This document shows, one piece after another, positions 47,121 through 60,794 of a stretch of 64,000 nt of DNA. The notes below the pieces were generated by a model. That model worked only from the letters and a program-made list of their open reading frames with translations. It did not search any database and was not told the DNA's origin. Positions within the stretch are counted from its first letter, which is position 1, and each line of letters opens with the position of its first letter. The stretch comes from Trichoplax sp. H2. Lineage: Eukaryota > Placozoa > Uniplacotomia > Trichoplacea. The stretch spans positions 62,001 through 126,000 of the forward strand of contig NOWV01000131.1 of assembly GCA_003344405.1 (NCBI GenBank). Direction: 5' to 3'. The position numbers and the translations under genes were made by a program.

Positions 47121-49828
47121 ACAGCATTGATATGTACCAATGTACGCGCATGTATAATATATTATACTGTATATATATAATAACTTAACGCAATCATTGT
47201 ATATTATTATTATAAATATAATTTGATCGGAATACTATAGAAATGTGTCTAAAAGTTTATCATTTTTACTACAGATACTGGACAATAGTCAGATAAAGCG
47301 TGTACAGTATAATTTGACTGTTTACTTCAATTAAATTGTCCAGTATCACAGTACAGTACAGTATTTCAGAAATAGGATTGGCGATGGCATACTGTATGTA
47401 ATCAGGAATGTCACAGTTCACCTCGATGCTCCAAAACTGTCGATATAAGATTTAATATACTGTAAATGTTTCTCCATTAACAGACATAGTATATGTCGAA
47501 GTTTACTTGATATGAAACTAACGTTGGTACAAATATAACGAATTTATAGAAATGACCAACTTCAATTACTGCTATTGGAGGGTGATATTGAATAGAGTAT
47601 CTATGAAAAGGAAAGCAAATTCAATAAATCGTTGTACATTTAGAACATGGATCAAAAAGTAGTTGTTAATTTGCGACGAGACTTTGAATCGTTGTGGTAA
47701 ATGTATCATGACTGAACTTTAAGTTAGCAGGTAGTGATTCAGGAAAATGATAAATTTGGATTAAGGTTCAGAATACAAGAATAAATTAATTTTTAAAATT
47801 ATAACCGTGCTATTCGTCTCAGACAGTTAACTTTGTAATAAATTTATTGCATTATTATGGATGATAATTCTATCTAATGGTACAACTTCGATTGGACTTT
47901 AGAATGTAACATCTACATAATAATTCAGCAAAGATTTCAACCCTGATTACGGTGTAGTGCATTATAAAACGCATATGATGTTCATATGCTTTACGCTGGT
48001 ATTGTACAGATGTAAAATTTTTAAAGTAGCGAGCATCGCATAGTGCGAAAAATTTTATTTCATGTTGTTATTATAACTAGGGTTTGTAGGGTGTGTCTCT
48101 TTACTTACAGGTTGATGTTTTGATAAAATACGCGTACATTATTTTTTCAACGCATATTCATGATATCTATCGTAACTACACAATTTATGATGCCATTATC
48201 CATTAAAATTACCTCATTTTACCATTATATGATGCTATTCTATAACCGCATTTTATCATCGCAATTGGAAACGCTTATACTCCTTTACATCATGCATATT
48301 CATACATGGGCGTTATTGAATATAAAATAATTTTACAAATTGCTAGAATGCACCAAAAGATGTTTTATTTTATTGATAAAGTTCTTCACAAGAATTCTAG
48401 CTTAATTAATAGAACATACAGTATATACGCGTATACAGTACTTAAAATTTTTAAATCTTGGCATGATATCAACGCGCATTCAACATTTCTTAAATTAGGC
48501 AATGGCAAGGCGTTAAAAAAGTGAAATTTTAGTCGAAATTATTTGGTTTAAGTGTATTTTTCTAATTTTACAATTTATATAATATAATAAATCTTAATAC
48601 TATCATTTTTATGAGGGCAACGCTTCTGAAGCTCTAGCCAATTACTGTTGTAAATCCCATTTCATCACGTAAAGTTTTTCTACAGTATTATAAAAATCAT
48701 ATATCTACAGAGCATCATGAAAGAAGATATCACGTAATTTTATGTTAGTTACGATAGCTACGATAGTAACTAACATCGCAAAAAGTTTGAAGTCATTTTT
48801 TAATCTTACGATAGGAAAAAAAAGTTTCGGTCGAATTTGATAAGAAGGGCATCGTGGTAGAATCACTTTATCAGGGACTACTCGCTGGAGCTATCATTAC
48901 CAAAATATTCCGTGATTGGAATATACTAATTGATTTATTTATTTTTACTTTATTTTATTATTCTATGCGGGAATACCACCGGCGTTGTTGGTAGTATCCG
49001 TTCACTAACCATCACAAACCCTAATGAAGGTAAAAAGATAAAAAATATCAATATGTTTTAATATACTCGTACTTAAAAATAGCAATACAAGCTCGGACAA
49101 GATACCCAATTTTGAATATAGACATTGATAATAATAAAATTGATAGAATTTAATAACCAAGTATTGAAAGTAAGCTCTATCGATTGAATGACTATTCTAC
49201 TGTCTAATGTCACTGTATACGCGTACTGACGTTTGCGTATATACAGTACAGCAGTATATGACTAGCGTCCCAATGCAACAAGTGAAGTCAAGGCACAGTC
49301 ACTGCAGCACGATTCAATCACGCACTGACGCATTGATGTCGTGGTGATTCTTTTGTTGCAGCGGCATGACAAAGAGGTTAAGTAGTGCATTAATTAAAGC
49401 GATGACAGAGTGGGTATGTAACCGCAGTATGGTATGGTAGAACTATGCTGTACCGGTGTATTTGAACAGTAGACTACACTTATTGTAGTGTTTTGAACAA
49501 CAGCCCACACATTGTAATGTACATTATACAGAATGAAGAGATAATTAGGTTTACACACCAAAAAATAAAATTTTCTTACGTAATTTTTCCTCACCAATTC
49601 TACTGTATAAATGATGCAAGGCTTTTTAAGCTCATGCTTTGCGAGATTGATTAACTTTCTATTGCAATTTACAGTCCAATTTATTAGAATGCATTTATCT
49701 GTATACTATACTGTATTCGTAAAACACTATCAAGGAGGACGCACTTGAGCTGCTATCCGTACAGTATACAGTACTCTACTGTACAGTGTACAGTGTACAG
49801 TAGATCGCTTAGAAAATAAATGGAACTT
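47121..49828. other. Intergenic stretch, no gene seen
   Basis: AT-rich, with a few CAGTA words (47348-47362) and a short CAGTA/TACTG tract at 49757-49802. The small frames at 48306-48524 (+) and 49394-49597 (-) have no recognisable product. No RNA gene was recognised. Confidence 0.4.
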
Positions 49829-51262
49829 TTATGATTCCGAAATCGGCTTGAACCAATTCTTGTTTGTACTTTTTAAAATATTAGATCCGCTCTAAATTGA
49901 TCTAGGTAAAGTCAAATTCGTGATTTTTGTTCTTATTGTACTACGTAAACTGTTGCGGCAGTAACTTGTACTGTATAAGTGACATAGGTGCTGTACACAG
50001 ACTAAACAGTATGTACTAGGCAACGTGTGCAGATGGATTTTGAAACTTCACTTTACGTGAAAGTCAAGTGTTGTGGACTTGATGGGCACTTCAGGTGAAG
50101 TTCGCTAAGTGGACAGTATAGTGCTACTAGCAGAAACTTCTAAATTTACAGCAGGATCCAATTAAAAAAATAGTATCAAAACGCCAGATGAATCAACAAA
50201 TAATTACAGTACGTAAATATGTTACTACAATGTGATAAAATGGAAAAGAAATAAATATCGATCATGACCTTGGCATTGGTTACGACTGATTCAAGAAAAA
50301 TTGTCATGGTTTATACTTACTGTACTGTACACTGTACAGCACAGTAATCAGTAATCTGCAACTGATTATTATTATTATTACTACGGAGCTCAAAAAAGGC
50401 TGAGAAGACGTAATAATGTTGTGGCTAGATGACTACATACAGTATAGTTATCTACCTGTTCAATGTTTAAATTTATAGCACCATGTACACTTGTACAATA
50501 TATGGTAGATATGTTACATAAATAATAAATATTACAATTGCAGAAATCTGCACGTACACGATTATCGTACTAGAAGTTTTGGATCAAGTCGATTTTATAG
50601 GATCCGAAGTTTTAATATCTATGTGTACAGCACTGTTTAGTTGCAAGGCTTGTTCTCACGGTCGAATTTTGAAAGTAGTTATTGCAGAGCCTTACCTTGC
50701 TTGAACGAGTGACGGCCGAGCCAGATCTCGGTCTTCGAGATCCCAATTCGTTGAAAGAATTCCATAAACCATCTTTTGGTGTAACAGACAGTTTGGAGAT
50801 GGAACTTTGTGAAAGCGACAGGCTGCCAAAATGACCCAATGGCTTACTTGGTAAATTTTCTATAATTAATAAAATAAGAATCCGATAAATCGACTGATAA
50901 TGGTTGTGTTGTCTGCACAGTACATACAGTATATGAACATAATTGCAGCTTTCAACATACAGTACTAACAAAAGTATAAATTGATTTGACAAAAATCATT
51001 AGGCAATAAAATAATGCAAACAGGATCATAATCAACGGTAATTAATCCTGCAAATTTTTTTGATTGCTGTGAGTCATTTTGATATGGCTGCGATCACTTT
51101 TAAAACATGAAAATACAAGCATCTACGGAAACATCAAATTGAAAAAGACGTACGTCCTTGATTAATAGGAAAGTTTTGGTCAAATAAACTTTCGGATCGG
51201 ACCCTATTCTCAACATGCTTCAGAGAGTGAACCGAGACGTAAGATGGAGCTAAATTGGCCAT
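49829..51262 (-). CDS. Predicted small Ser-rich protein, 4 exons, 127 aa (spliced model)
   Basis: The model was assembled by eye: exons 51154-51262, 50696-50859, 50057-50104 and 49829-49891, with phases 1,0,0, a CDS of 384 nt and a TAA stop. It starts in a good context (AACCATGGC) and the protein begins MANLAPSYVSVHSLKHVE. Exon 2 has the strongest coding look: KPLGHFGSLSLSQSSISK, DGLWNSFNELGSRRPRSG and TRSSK, followed by a consensus donor AAG|GTAAGG. A 48-nt microexon gives RTSPEVPIKSTTLDFH, and the last exon ends NWFKPISES. Four pieces joining in frame with proper AG and GT borders argue for a real gene. The product is hydrophilic, has no membrane segment and is rich in Ser and Arg-Ser sites, like a disordered phosphoprotein. 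I do not recognise its family. Exon 2 is the most certain, and exons 1, 3 and 4 are less so. Confidence 0.5.
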
Positions 51263-51540
51263 GGTTTCTCTTGATGCGATCTCAAGATGAATCAAAATTG
51301 TGATCCTTTATAAAGCACTGCGCTTGCCGGTACATCAACGTTTCAGAAAGAAGTAACAATGTGCACTTTGATAGCAGAAAAACAATCAAAAATGATTTGT
51401 CTTGCTTTTACCGCATTGCCAAGTAAGATATAGACACACTGTACAGTAGCAGAGTATGCTTGAACCCTAAGGGCTTGTCATGGGCTGTACCCATTCAAAG
51501 CTGATGAAACTGCTAACGCAATGCATTGTAAAATTGCGTA

Positions 51541-51660
51541 GTCTACAGTCTACTGTACTGTACTGTACAGTACAGTACAGTAAAATGACGCGGTAAAATG
51601 CAAAGGGTACAGTACTGTCAGTACAGTACAGTATTCAGTACTGTACTGTACTGCACAGTA
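51541..51660. repeat. CAGTA/TACTG palindromic tract
   Basis: Runs at 51552-51582 and 51606-51660 of the same self-complementary pentamer class, just upstream of the small Ser-rich gene. Confidence 0.8.
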
Positions 51661-54600
51661 GTTCTGACTACTACTCGGCCAACCGGCTTAACCAGTTATT
51701 ATCATGCTGAGATATATAATGTAATCATATAAATAAGAAGATAACCACTTTTAGACCCGAAGTGAACCGATTCACAGAGAAATCAGAGGATTAATAATAT
51801 AATTATTATAATTGTTTACATTATCGTCTCTATGGACGGAATTGAATATTTGGGCAGTTATTATTTTTATTCTTGCCCTTATGGGATATGCAATGCAATA
51901 CTGTATTTAGATGCATACTGTACTATAGAAAGTACTATAGTCGAGTAAATTGAAAACAATTTCTAATTTCAAAATACTGTATGCTTGTTGCTTATTACTC
52001 TCCATTTGGATTACATCAATCGATAATTATAATGATAAGTTATGTGGATCTACAAGGCTGTAACTCAGATTTACCATTACTTCAAGTATAACCCTGATAT
52101 TTCCTTTTGAAGATTGATATAATTAGTCGAATTTCCAAGATTCCCATCGGACGTAAACTCTGTATGTTTCCCATTTCTTTTATAGGGCTTGATCCGCCCC
52201 GTAATAAATACAAATACAGTATAATATATATCGACAGCAATGATTCCGGGTAATATATACTAAAGTGGTAATATCGACATATTCATGGGTGATTTATCAG
52301 TCCTTGGCAGTCGCATAACCTCATTTGAGTTGTAACATTTTTCAAACGGCATAATGTCAGAAGCGGCTTGCTTAAACGTTCAAACCTTCATCATAGGGGG
52401 CTTGTATCTCTTTCTCAATCTTATGTTGGCGGAACTTATTCACTGTCAATACTTCTCTGCGGTAGTCAAGAGGTACGGTACTTTTTCAAAGAAATCGTTA
52501 TATCGACGTAATTGCGGTCTAAGCCGCATTTAGATTCTAGTGCTACTCTACTATTCAATGTAAAATTGGCGTACTAGCCTACTTTTTACATGTACCTACA
52601 TTGTATTCACTTTTGATGATATATAATACAAGCGTGAATCAATGATGGTCATTATCATACCATTTAATTAGTTGTTTATGAATAATAAGAGAGCATGCAT
52701 CATCGCTATGACGTAAATAACATTTCTAATTAAATGAAATTGGTGTAGATCAAATAAATATCGCAAGTTGAATCGGTAATGATGGCTAAATGTTTATTCC
52801 TAGTTGTAGTCAACAAAGGAAGAATATACATATACGTGATACCATGATAGTACAGTATACCATACATTAAACGTTGTACAATGGTAAAGTAGACTGTGTG
52901 GATCAGGTCAAATCCAAAATTGATAACAACTACAGTATCAGTATATTGGCCATTTGGCGTCCACTAAAATGATTCAGTACTATACTAAAAGTTATAATGA
53001 AAACATTAAACAAACAAAACAGACAATAGTATTAATTGTTTTCCTATTCTACTTGAAGCCGGATCTATTAAAGTTTGCAGTAATTACCCTAGTTTTCTCA
53101 GAAATTATCTTCTATACTGTAACCAGCAGATAATAAACGTTTGAGTATACCAAAACTACATCAGTTATTATTTAGAGATTTTTTCATGTATTACGGCATG
53201 ATTTTATAAACTGGGTAGTACTATAGATATAAATTGACCGTTAAAATTTAGTGTGTCTATAAGCTTGGAAGAAGGTATTCTAGCATTAGATCGATTGACT
53301 TACATATGAGAAAATATCGAATTCATGCTATTTACTGTATACTACTGTATACGCGTATACACGAGTAAATATTACGAAAGCCAATGGACTTGTAGCAAAG
53401 TACAGTAGTGATTTCTAGTGATCCAATTTATACGTTGAACTTTGACATAGGCAGTAAAGTTGGCCATTCAGATAATACCCCTAAAGGCACTACGCTATCA
53501 TTAATCACCTTACAGATAATACTAATAATATAATTGAACGTTTATAGAGCAATTGTTCGTATACAAGCAACTCTTTCGAAATGATAAATTAACGAAGAAT
53601 CGATTAAAGAACCGTTAAACCAAATCCGGTTTGTGACCGGCATCCATTATACATGTCCGAAAGTTAATTAGCATCTGGGTAAATGTAATCGTCATATCAA
53701 ATATTGTTCTTTTAATGTCCAATGTTACTGGCTACCATCAATCCCTTTAGTGGCGTAAGTTTAATGTGGTTTTTAATCGAAGAAAACGATATTAGTAGGC
53801 AAGGAAAGTGAGTTCTACATAAAAATTTTGAATTAAAGATGTTGATATGATAACATTCACTATAAGTATGCTAGTATAAAGGCATTTGTATCGTTAATGA
53901 ATGAAGAAGTTCATCTATTATTGATTATCATGATTATTGTAGTCTTTCTGCTGTACTGTATTCTACAGTAACTGAATAATGAATGGCCCAATATTTATTT
54001 AACTTGAATTCAAAAGCATCGTATTACGACAAATTTTTAGACGGCGCCAATAACTGATGTTCCGCCTTCGGAGTAACAAAATATTATATTAGTATCGTAT
54101 CCTTAATATTCCTTATGTAAGCAAAATGTACTTGCATTATAACGCTATTCATTTTAGCCATATGCTAATCAATAATAAAAAATAATTAGGAAGTTTAGTT
54201 CACTGCTTGGCTTCACGAGAGTTTTGTTTTCAATTATTTTACTTCTTAGAAAATCTAATTAACAACAGGCCTATTCAAAGACATTAAGCTAAGAATGATA
54301 GCTTATTTTATAGCGGAAAACATTCTATTAATTAAAAAATCGTATCATGCTTTATATTGAAGTTATGGGATAGTTATTTAAATTACAGTAAGAGTTGATA
54401 TGTGTACGTCTGTGTCGCTGGATATAAATCATAGAAAGAAAACCTCCTGAAAGCAGAATTTAATTTATGAATAATTCGAAGGGTAAACTACGTATAACGA
54501 GTAAATTAATTTTTCAACATGTAATTATAGTGAACATATGGAAGATTTGCATAGCATTTAATAAAAAATATCATAATAACTTACTCAAATTTAAAAAATA

Positions 54601-57600
54601 TAATAATAAAAATCAAATTAAATATGGAATGAGATACGTATGCAATAATTTAATCATAAAAAATCAATATGACGAGTAACCATCGCATAATACGTATACA
54701 TAATTCTTAGTAAGCTGAGTTGTCTGATTATTTTGGAGATGTGTCATTTTTAAATAAAAAGACTTTATTTTACGATTTATTTTACATGAATTCAAAGATT
54801 AGATAATTAATTTTTTGATTTTTCTGTACGGTAATTATGGCAAGTGATCGTATAACAACAGATTTCAGTTCGAGTAAAAAGTTGAACCTTGGCACTAATT
54901 ATCCATAGAGGCTAAATTTATGGCACAGCTTTTCTGGTCATTATGATCATCATCTATCTGTCAACTTGCCAACAACATCGCGTAAATAAAATAATACTTA
55001 ATTAACAACAATATATATTACCGCACGTACAGCAAGGGTTTCGAACTTATTTTACGGTATTCCCCAGCTGTAACCTAACGACTATCTCTTTAAATCGACG
55101 TATGCCCATAATACAGCATGCAATACAATACCTGGCCACTATTTGATTATAATCTTTATAGGTAAATAGATCAAGATTAGAAAATAATCTACTTTTATAC
55201 TGTAAAGTGAAATGCCGTTATATTTACAAATAAAATGATAATTCTATTTACTAATTGTGGAGGTCACATATGCTTCAATGGGTTTACAAAGGCTTGACGT
55301 TTACATATATTTTATCGGAATTTTGTCGCTCACATCGTCTTTACCTATGTAAGCAAATCCATTATTACGCTAGAAAGTCGAAAGTTCGATTATGATATAC
55401 CAATCAGCTTATTTTTTGATTTCTGTAATGGAATTAAGTTTGAAGGAATAGGATTACGTAATGTTATGAAATGCCAGCGCAGCCATGTCGATACTGCATA
55501 ATGAAGTATTGATACACGCCACTAGTAGCTGGTAATGCACAGTGATCTAAGCTCATACACGATACAGTAATTTAAGATGCTTGCTTTTCGATTTACTATA
55601 CTCCTGTGCATCTACAGTTTATAATGTATGCGGTCGTACGATACGTATTTTTGTTCAAATTTTGCCATGAATAAATTACAAATGAGAGTTTAATGTATTT
55701 CACTAAACATAGTAATATTAAAATTGTAATAAAACTTGTTTCTCGAGTTTCTCTATAATTAAATTATAATTGTATATGATTCGGAATAAAACAGATTTTA
55801 TTATGAGTTCATTGTATTGGCTAACACTACTGTATAGCACCATAGTAAATAAAATATTTTTTTTTCTCATCGGTAGACCAACAATACTAACGATTATCCA
55901 TCTACTTTATACGAATAAGGATAGCGTAGCTATACTGGATGTGCAGAACTTCTAGCGTTATTCGCGCAATAGAGTTCATAATAAGAATAACATAATTGTT
56001 AGATATCGGTACGATACAATGATTCTTATTAAATACTTTTAAGGTAATATTAGTTGTCACCCCTGTAACATGTGATAAGACGAAATTCATCAGATGATAA
56101 GTAAGACAGAGTATGCAGTCTATAAATACCGGTAATTAATAATAAAGTGCTAGCTACAATTATATTCTCGGAGTAATCTCTTACTTTGTATAAGATTAAT
56201 TATGTTACCTATACATCGATATCTATGCTGTATATATAATTATTAATTCGGAAATTGAATATTATAGCTTAGTAAAAGGCCCTCTATGTCAGTACTATAT
56301 TTCTATATCTGTGTCTATGTTTACTATTAATTTCCACTGTAACTCAGTATTGTGGCATATTCATTGTAGTACTGATGTGTAGTACAATGTTGTAAAATAT
56401 ACCCCAGTGAAAAGATAAATGAATTGTGCATTGATCAATTTGATATTTCTAATGCTGATATATAGTATACTATAGTAAAATATACCCTACGAATGATATA
56501 CTGTATTAGGCAGTATTGAAATATTAGACCATCGCATAAGATTTATTATAAAGAGGATTCTCGCAAATTTCAAATTTTATCATCCTATGATTTGAAGATT
56601 GTAATTCGGAAATTGAATATTGTGGCTATAGACTTCAATTATTTAGACTTATTTCATGTCTAATTTTGCTTCAGTAGAATACATTTTGACGACAGTAATA
56701 ATAATTATATTATACATACAGATATAATTTACCTATTTTTTTTAGCGAATTCATTACAGAAATATAAGTATTATACTGTATGTTCTCGACATTACAGTAA
56801 ACAAGGTAATTAATAATATTTATGTACACTTGTACAGTATTTATACAATTAATAATTATAATATATACATGATATATATATATATATACAATTAGCGTTA
56901 TTGTATGCAGTCTGACATGAATTAAAGGTGCAGCAGTAATGTAAAAGCGATCATCAAAGATTGTTAAACGCCCTCGTTATACGCTGAGTAACAGTACTGC
57001 ATAAAAATCGAGGGATCTAATTCAATGCACATAATTGTAGTGTACAAGTGTACAGTTGATAGTTGGTAGTAAAGCCAGTAAATATACAAACCTAAAAGAG
57101 TATTTCCACAGTAGCCGATAAGATGCCATGATCCATTCTTTCTTTAGTATTCCCTGATTCAGTTCATAGAATTCTTTTTTATATCAACGGATCCACTCAT
57201 ACTCGTGTAGCTTCTTTTCGTAGAAGTGGAGTACCCCTTAAAAAAAGTGTGCAAAATAGATATCGCACAAATCTCTACGCTCTACTACAAACGCCGCATT
57301 ATTCTACGACAGTTGTTTTGTATAAGTGTAATATCAACAGTACAGTACAGTACATAATATCAATCAGTACAGTCATTGAAAGTCATGGATGGGAAGGGAC
57401 GTACAGATGGTATCCACCCGTCACCCATCAACTACGGTAGCAGATATACAGTACAGTACACAAGCATGTAACAAAACGACGAACGACTGGTTATTAAGCT
57501 CGGTGCAAGGAGCTGCTTGATCTTCGATGCATCTTATATCGATCTGTTTCAGGTCTTTGGTGAGCCCTTTACTAGTTTATAATGGCTTCATACAATATTG

Positions 57601-57750
57601 ATCAATTTTTGTATGCAATATTATAGGATGCATGCTGTCATATTGTTTATCTGCGTCAGACGATGAAGTAAATTTATTAGAATTATGGTATCAGTAAATA
57701 ACGCAACGTAGTCAACGTCTACATAGTCTAGTAGGAAGATTTTAGGCAAT
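51661..57750. other. Long stretch without a supported gene
   Basis: About 6 kb, AT-rich. Two short hydrophobic plus-strand frames (52354-52472, MSEAACLNVQTFIIGG..., and about 53026-53130 after an AAACAG acceptor) look protein-like but cannot be joined in phase, so I do not call a gene. Small frames at 54467-54679, 55770-55955 and 57249-57440 look random. The last few hundred bases precede FBXW2 and may hold its promoter; no TATA box stands out. Confidence 0.35.
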
Positions 57751-60557
57751 ATGACAGACTCATTTAAGGTTTGGCTGCAAACAGTTTGCAAAGATTTTTC
57801 AGAATTAAAAAACGAAGAGAAAACTATCTGCTTGAAGGAATTGATAGAACTTTGTGGACCTTCTCAGTTATTTTCCCTTTGGCATCAATTTAGTCCAGTT
57901 CTACACTGCGATTTCTTGCAGTATTTACCGTTGGAAATAGTTTATAAAATCTTGCGTTATGTCCAAATCGAGCATGCCTTGCAATGCCGATTAGTAAGCA
58001 GAAAATGGAATCAAGTTATCTGTCGCTGTATTCCGTTATGGAAAAGTGCCTGTAGTGACGTTGGAGTTAATGTTGATAATGTTTTGTTCAAAAATAAGCA
58101 TTACAGCGCTTGGAGAAAATTATATCTGCAATGCAGGACGAAGCTTAAGGCGGTATCGAATACAAGCTGTTATGTTGAAACCAAACTAGCTGGTCATACA
58201 TTGCCTGTTAGAGCTGTAAAATATTACCAAACTTTACTAGCTACAGGTATGAATATTTGTCTGGGATCTAGAATTTATCAGTGGTAATCATACTTTGATG
58301 CATGACGTGTGACGATGTGAAAATATGTTCGATATCTTGTTATTGATGACTATGCTTAGGACAACGATTGTAGAATACAAAAACTGCATGTGTTATGATA
58401 TTATAGCTCTTGATCAAACGCGATTATTGTTACTGTCCTATACTGTACCATGGACTTCTAGATACTGTACCTAGAAGTCTACGCCTATATCTACCCTTTT
58501 ACGAGGTTACAATGAAGAATGCTATTATTCGATTTGTTTCTATCATTACTGTAGCAAAGTTATGACTAACACAGTATGTGTAAACTAAAATTTATAGCAT
58601 AATATTGAATTGATATACGTATTAATTCTCTATTCTACTGCATTATATACTATGTGTAGGTTCCGATGATAGGACTGTACGCATTTGGAGAAAAATAAAT
58701 GATCAGTTTCACTGCAATCATGTCCTTCAAACGCATTCATGTGCAGCTTTAAAGTTTGATGCAAATATTATTTTGACGGCTTCTTTCGATACATCGGCAG
58801 CCGCCTGGAATTGGCAAAGTGGCCAGCTAATCCAAAGATTTAAAGGACACACTGGAGCAGGTTAATTTACTGTATATGAAATTATGATTTATGCGAGCGC
58901 AGTGAGTAATAATATTGCATAATAACTCGTTTCGAAATCTAGTTGTCTATACAAATAATTTAAGAATTGTTTTACGTTCGTAATTGTTCTTCTGCTTGCA
59001 TTACAGTAATAGAAGTTATTTTCTGTACTGTTGATTATTGTATTATATGATATTGAAATCTCAAATGCAGTTCTTGATGAACTTGAAATTTATTGTAGAA
59101 TACTGTATACTGTACAGTATAATGACACATTTTGTCGTTTTTTAGTAGCTAGTCATGTCAACGAAATTAAAATTTAAAGGAGCTTAATTTACCTAATGTC
59201 AAATTTCTATTTCAGACTTATACGTGTATATATGTATGTTATGATCAGTGCATAATCCTCTTATCCATGGTTTATTAGGACTATATTTACAAATAAAACG
59301 TATCAGCCCAATACTATCCATAATAATCCATTCCTACCAACAATTGAATCTCATTGTTTCACCAGTTTCCTATTGCAATTTTAATTTTCTCTTAGTTGGG
59401 ATATTAAAACACTTCTATTATAATACGGTTAGAGATGTATGAGCAGATTTTAGAACCTTATGATTTGTTTTGTCTTTGCATCAAATTCTATTACTAGTAT
59501 ACTGCCTAGATTATGATCTAGACCAAGATTTACTTGTTACTGGCTCCACGGATAAGACAGTTAAAATATGGAAATTATCATCAGGAAGCCTACTAAAAAC
59601 TTTACGTCACGACGAGTGGATTCTAGAGGTAATAATGTATCTCAGATGTAACAAGTGATGCACTTAAATATTAGAGTAGCACATTCTAGACCTCAAAGAT
59701 TGGGCTAAAGTATGAATTTTCATATAGGTAAAACTAGCCAAATCTTTAGTTAATGGCGTGAAATTCGATAAGGAAGATCTGCTGCTAATTGTAAAAACGC
59801 GTCATATCCTTTCGGTGTGCGAGATATTATCTATTACGAAAGTTGAAAATATGCTGTATTCAATTTTATTTCTTTAACGATTGTATTACTGAAGTCTCAG
59901 TCAATACTTTTTCAAATAGATCTCAATTATTGCTGAATCGTTTCGCGAGAAGTTAATCTATCCACTCACAACTCTAAACAAGGACGACCAATTTTATCCT
60001 ACAATGCAATTCAACGGTCATGTGATTGCGTGTGCAGCAGCTAGTGGCTTATATTTTTGGAGTATATCCTCGCTATGCTGTATCAAGTACGTACTTCTTC
60101 AGCTTTCAAATTTATAGCTGAGACCCACGTATGCTGTACTGCAGTCTTTAACTACTGAAACAGTGCTGTACCCTAGCTAGTTCGTTACTATCTCATGTAC
60201 TGATATATGAATAAATATGTGGGATTTTACTTTAGATTTATTCCTTCAGAGGGAGATAAACGACTGGTCTCGTTTGGTAGCGCTTTGACAGTGATCCTTT
60301 ACAGAAGATTTGAGGGAGATATTTTGCGTATTATTGACACAAAGACTGGTTTAGAACGAGCTGCAATTTCTTTCAGTGATACTTTTGAAGTGATTGAACC
60401 TTGTACATTAAATTGGCTCGATGACATATCTATGATTCCGATGGATAACGAACCTCTGTTTGTGATGTCTCCAAGTGCAACGAGAAAACTAGATTTTAAT
60501 GTAATTATAGTGCAATGGAAAGACCTTAAAAAGGAACATGTAAGCGATTCTGTATGA
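57751..60557 (+). CDS. FBXW2: FBXW2, F-box/WD40 substrate receptor of an SCF ubiquitin ligase, 6 exons, about 476 aa
   Basis: The exons are 57751-58246, 58660-58860, 59498-59628, 59728-59841, 59920-60086 and 60236-60557, with phases 1,1,0,0,2 and a CDS of 1,431 nt (human about 454 aa). It recruits substrates to SKP1-CUL1-F-box ligases. An F-box lies at residues 54-98 (FLQYLPLEIVYKILRYV, CRLVSRKWNQVI). WD repeats follow from about residue 147 (LAGHTLPVRAVKYY, GSDDRTVRIW, THSCAALKFD, ASFDTSAAAWNWQSG, FKGHTGA, GSTDKTVKIWKLSSG, AAASGLYFWSI). Order and wording follow FBXW2, including the HSCAALKFD block and the last exon ending in VQWKDLKKEH. The only weak border is the exon 4 donor (AAA|GTTGAA); an alternative donor 24 nt upstream would drop a conserved strand. 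The poly(A) signal is AATAAA at 60668. Confidence 0.93.
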
Positions 60558-60667
60558 CAATTTGTTATAAGATAATTGATATTATATAGAAATTGAGAAT
60601 TATTTCTATTTTGTAAATAATATCGCAAAAGATAATAATTTATGTTAATGCAACAACAATATTGAAC

Positions 60668-60673
60668 AATAAA
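60668..60673 (+). terminator. Poly(A) signal of FBXW2
   Basis: Canonical AATAAA 111 nt after the FBXW2 stop. It lies only 12 nt from the opposite-strand signal of ELP6. Confidence 0.6.
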
Positions 60674-60685
60674 TAATTTGGTTAT

Positions 60686-60691
60686 TTTATT
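60686..60691 (-). terminator. Poly(A) signal of ELP6
   Basis: TTTATT on the plus strand, AATAAA on the minus strand, 104 nt beyond the ELP6 stop. It faces the FBXW2 signal. Confidence 0.55.
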
Positions 60692-60794
60692 GGCCAATAC
60701 AAATTTACTTTAAAGAAAAATTATGTTATTTATAAGTATATATACATATGCTCAAGTTAAATCAGCATTATATATAGAATGTTTTGTTGAAACA

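Noticed and set aside
52735-52969. About 80-codon minus-strand stop-to-stop frame after a TTTTAG acceptor
   Set aside because: No family, no partner exon, and AT-rich composition compatible with chance.
52354-53130. Possible plus-strand membrane-protein gene (frames at 52354-52472 and about 53026-53130)
   Set aside because: Both peptides are hydrophobic and the first has a good ATG and donor, but the donor is phase 2 and the second piece needs phase 0. No middle exon was found and no family was recognised.
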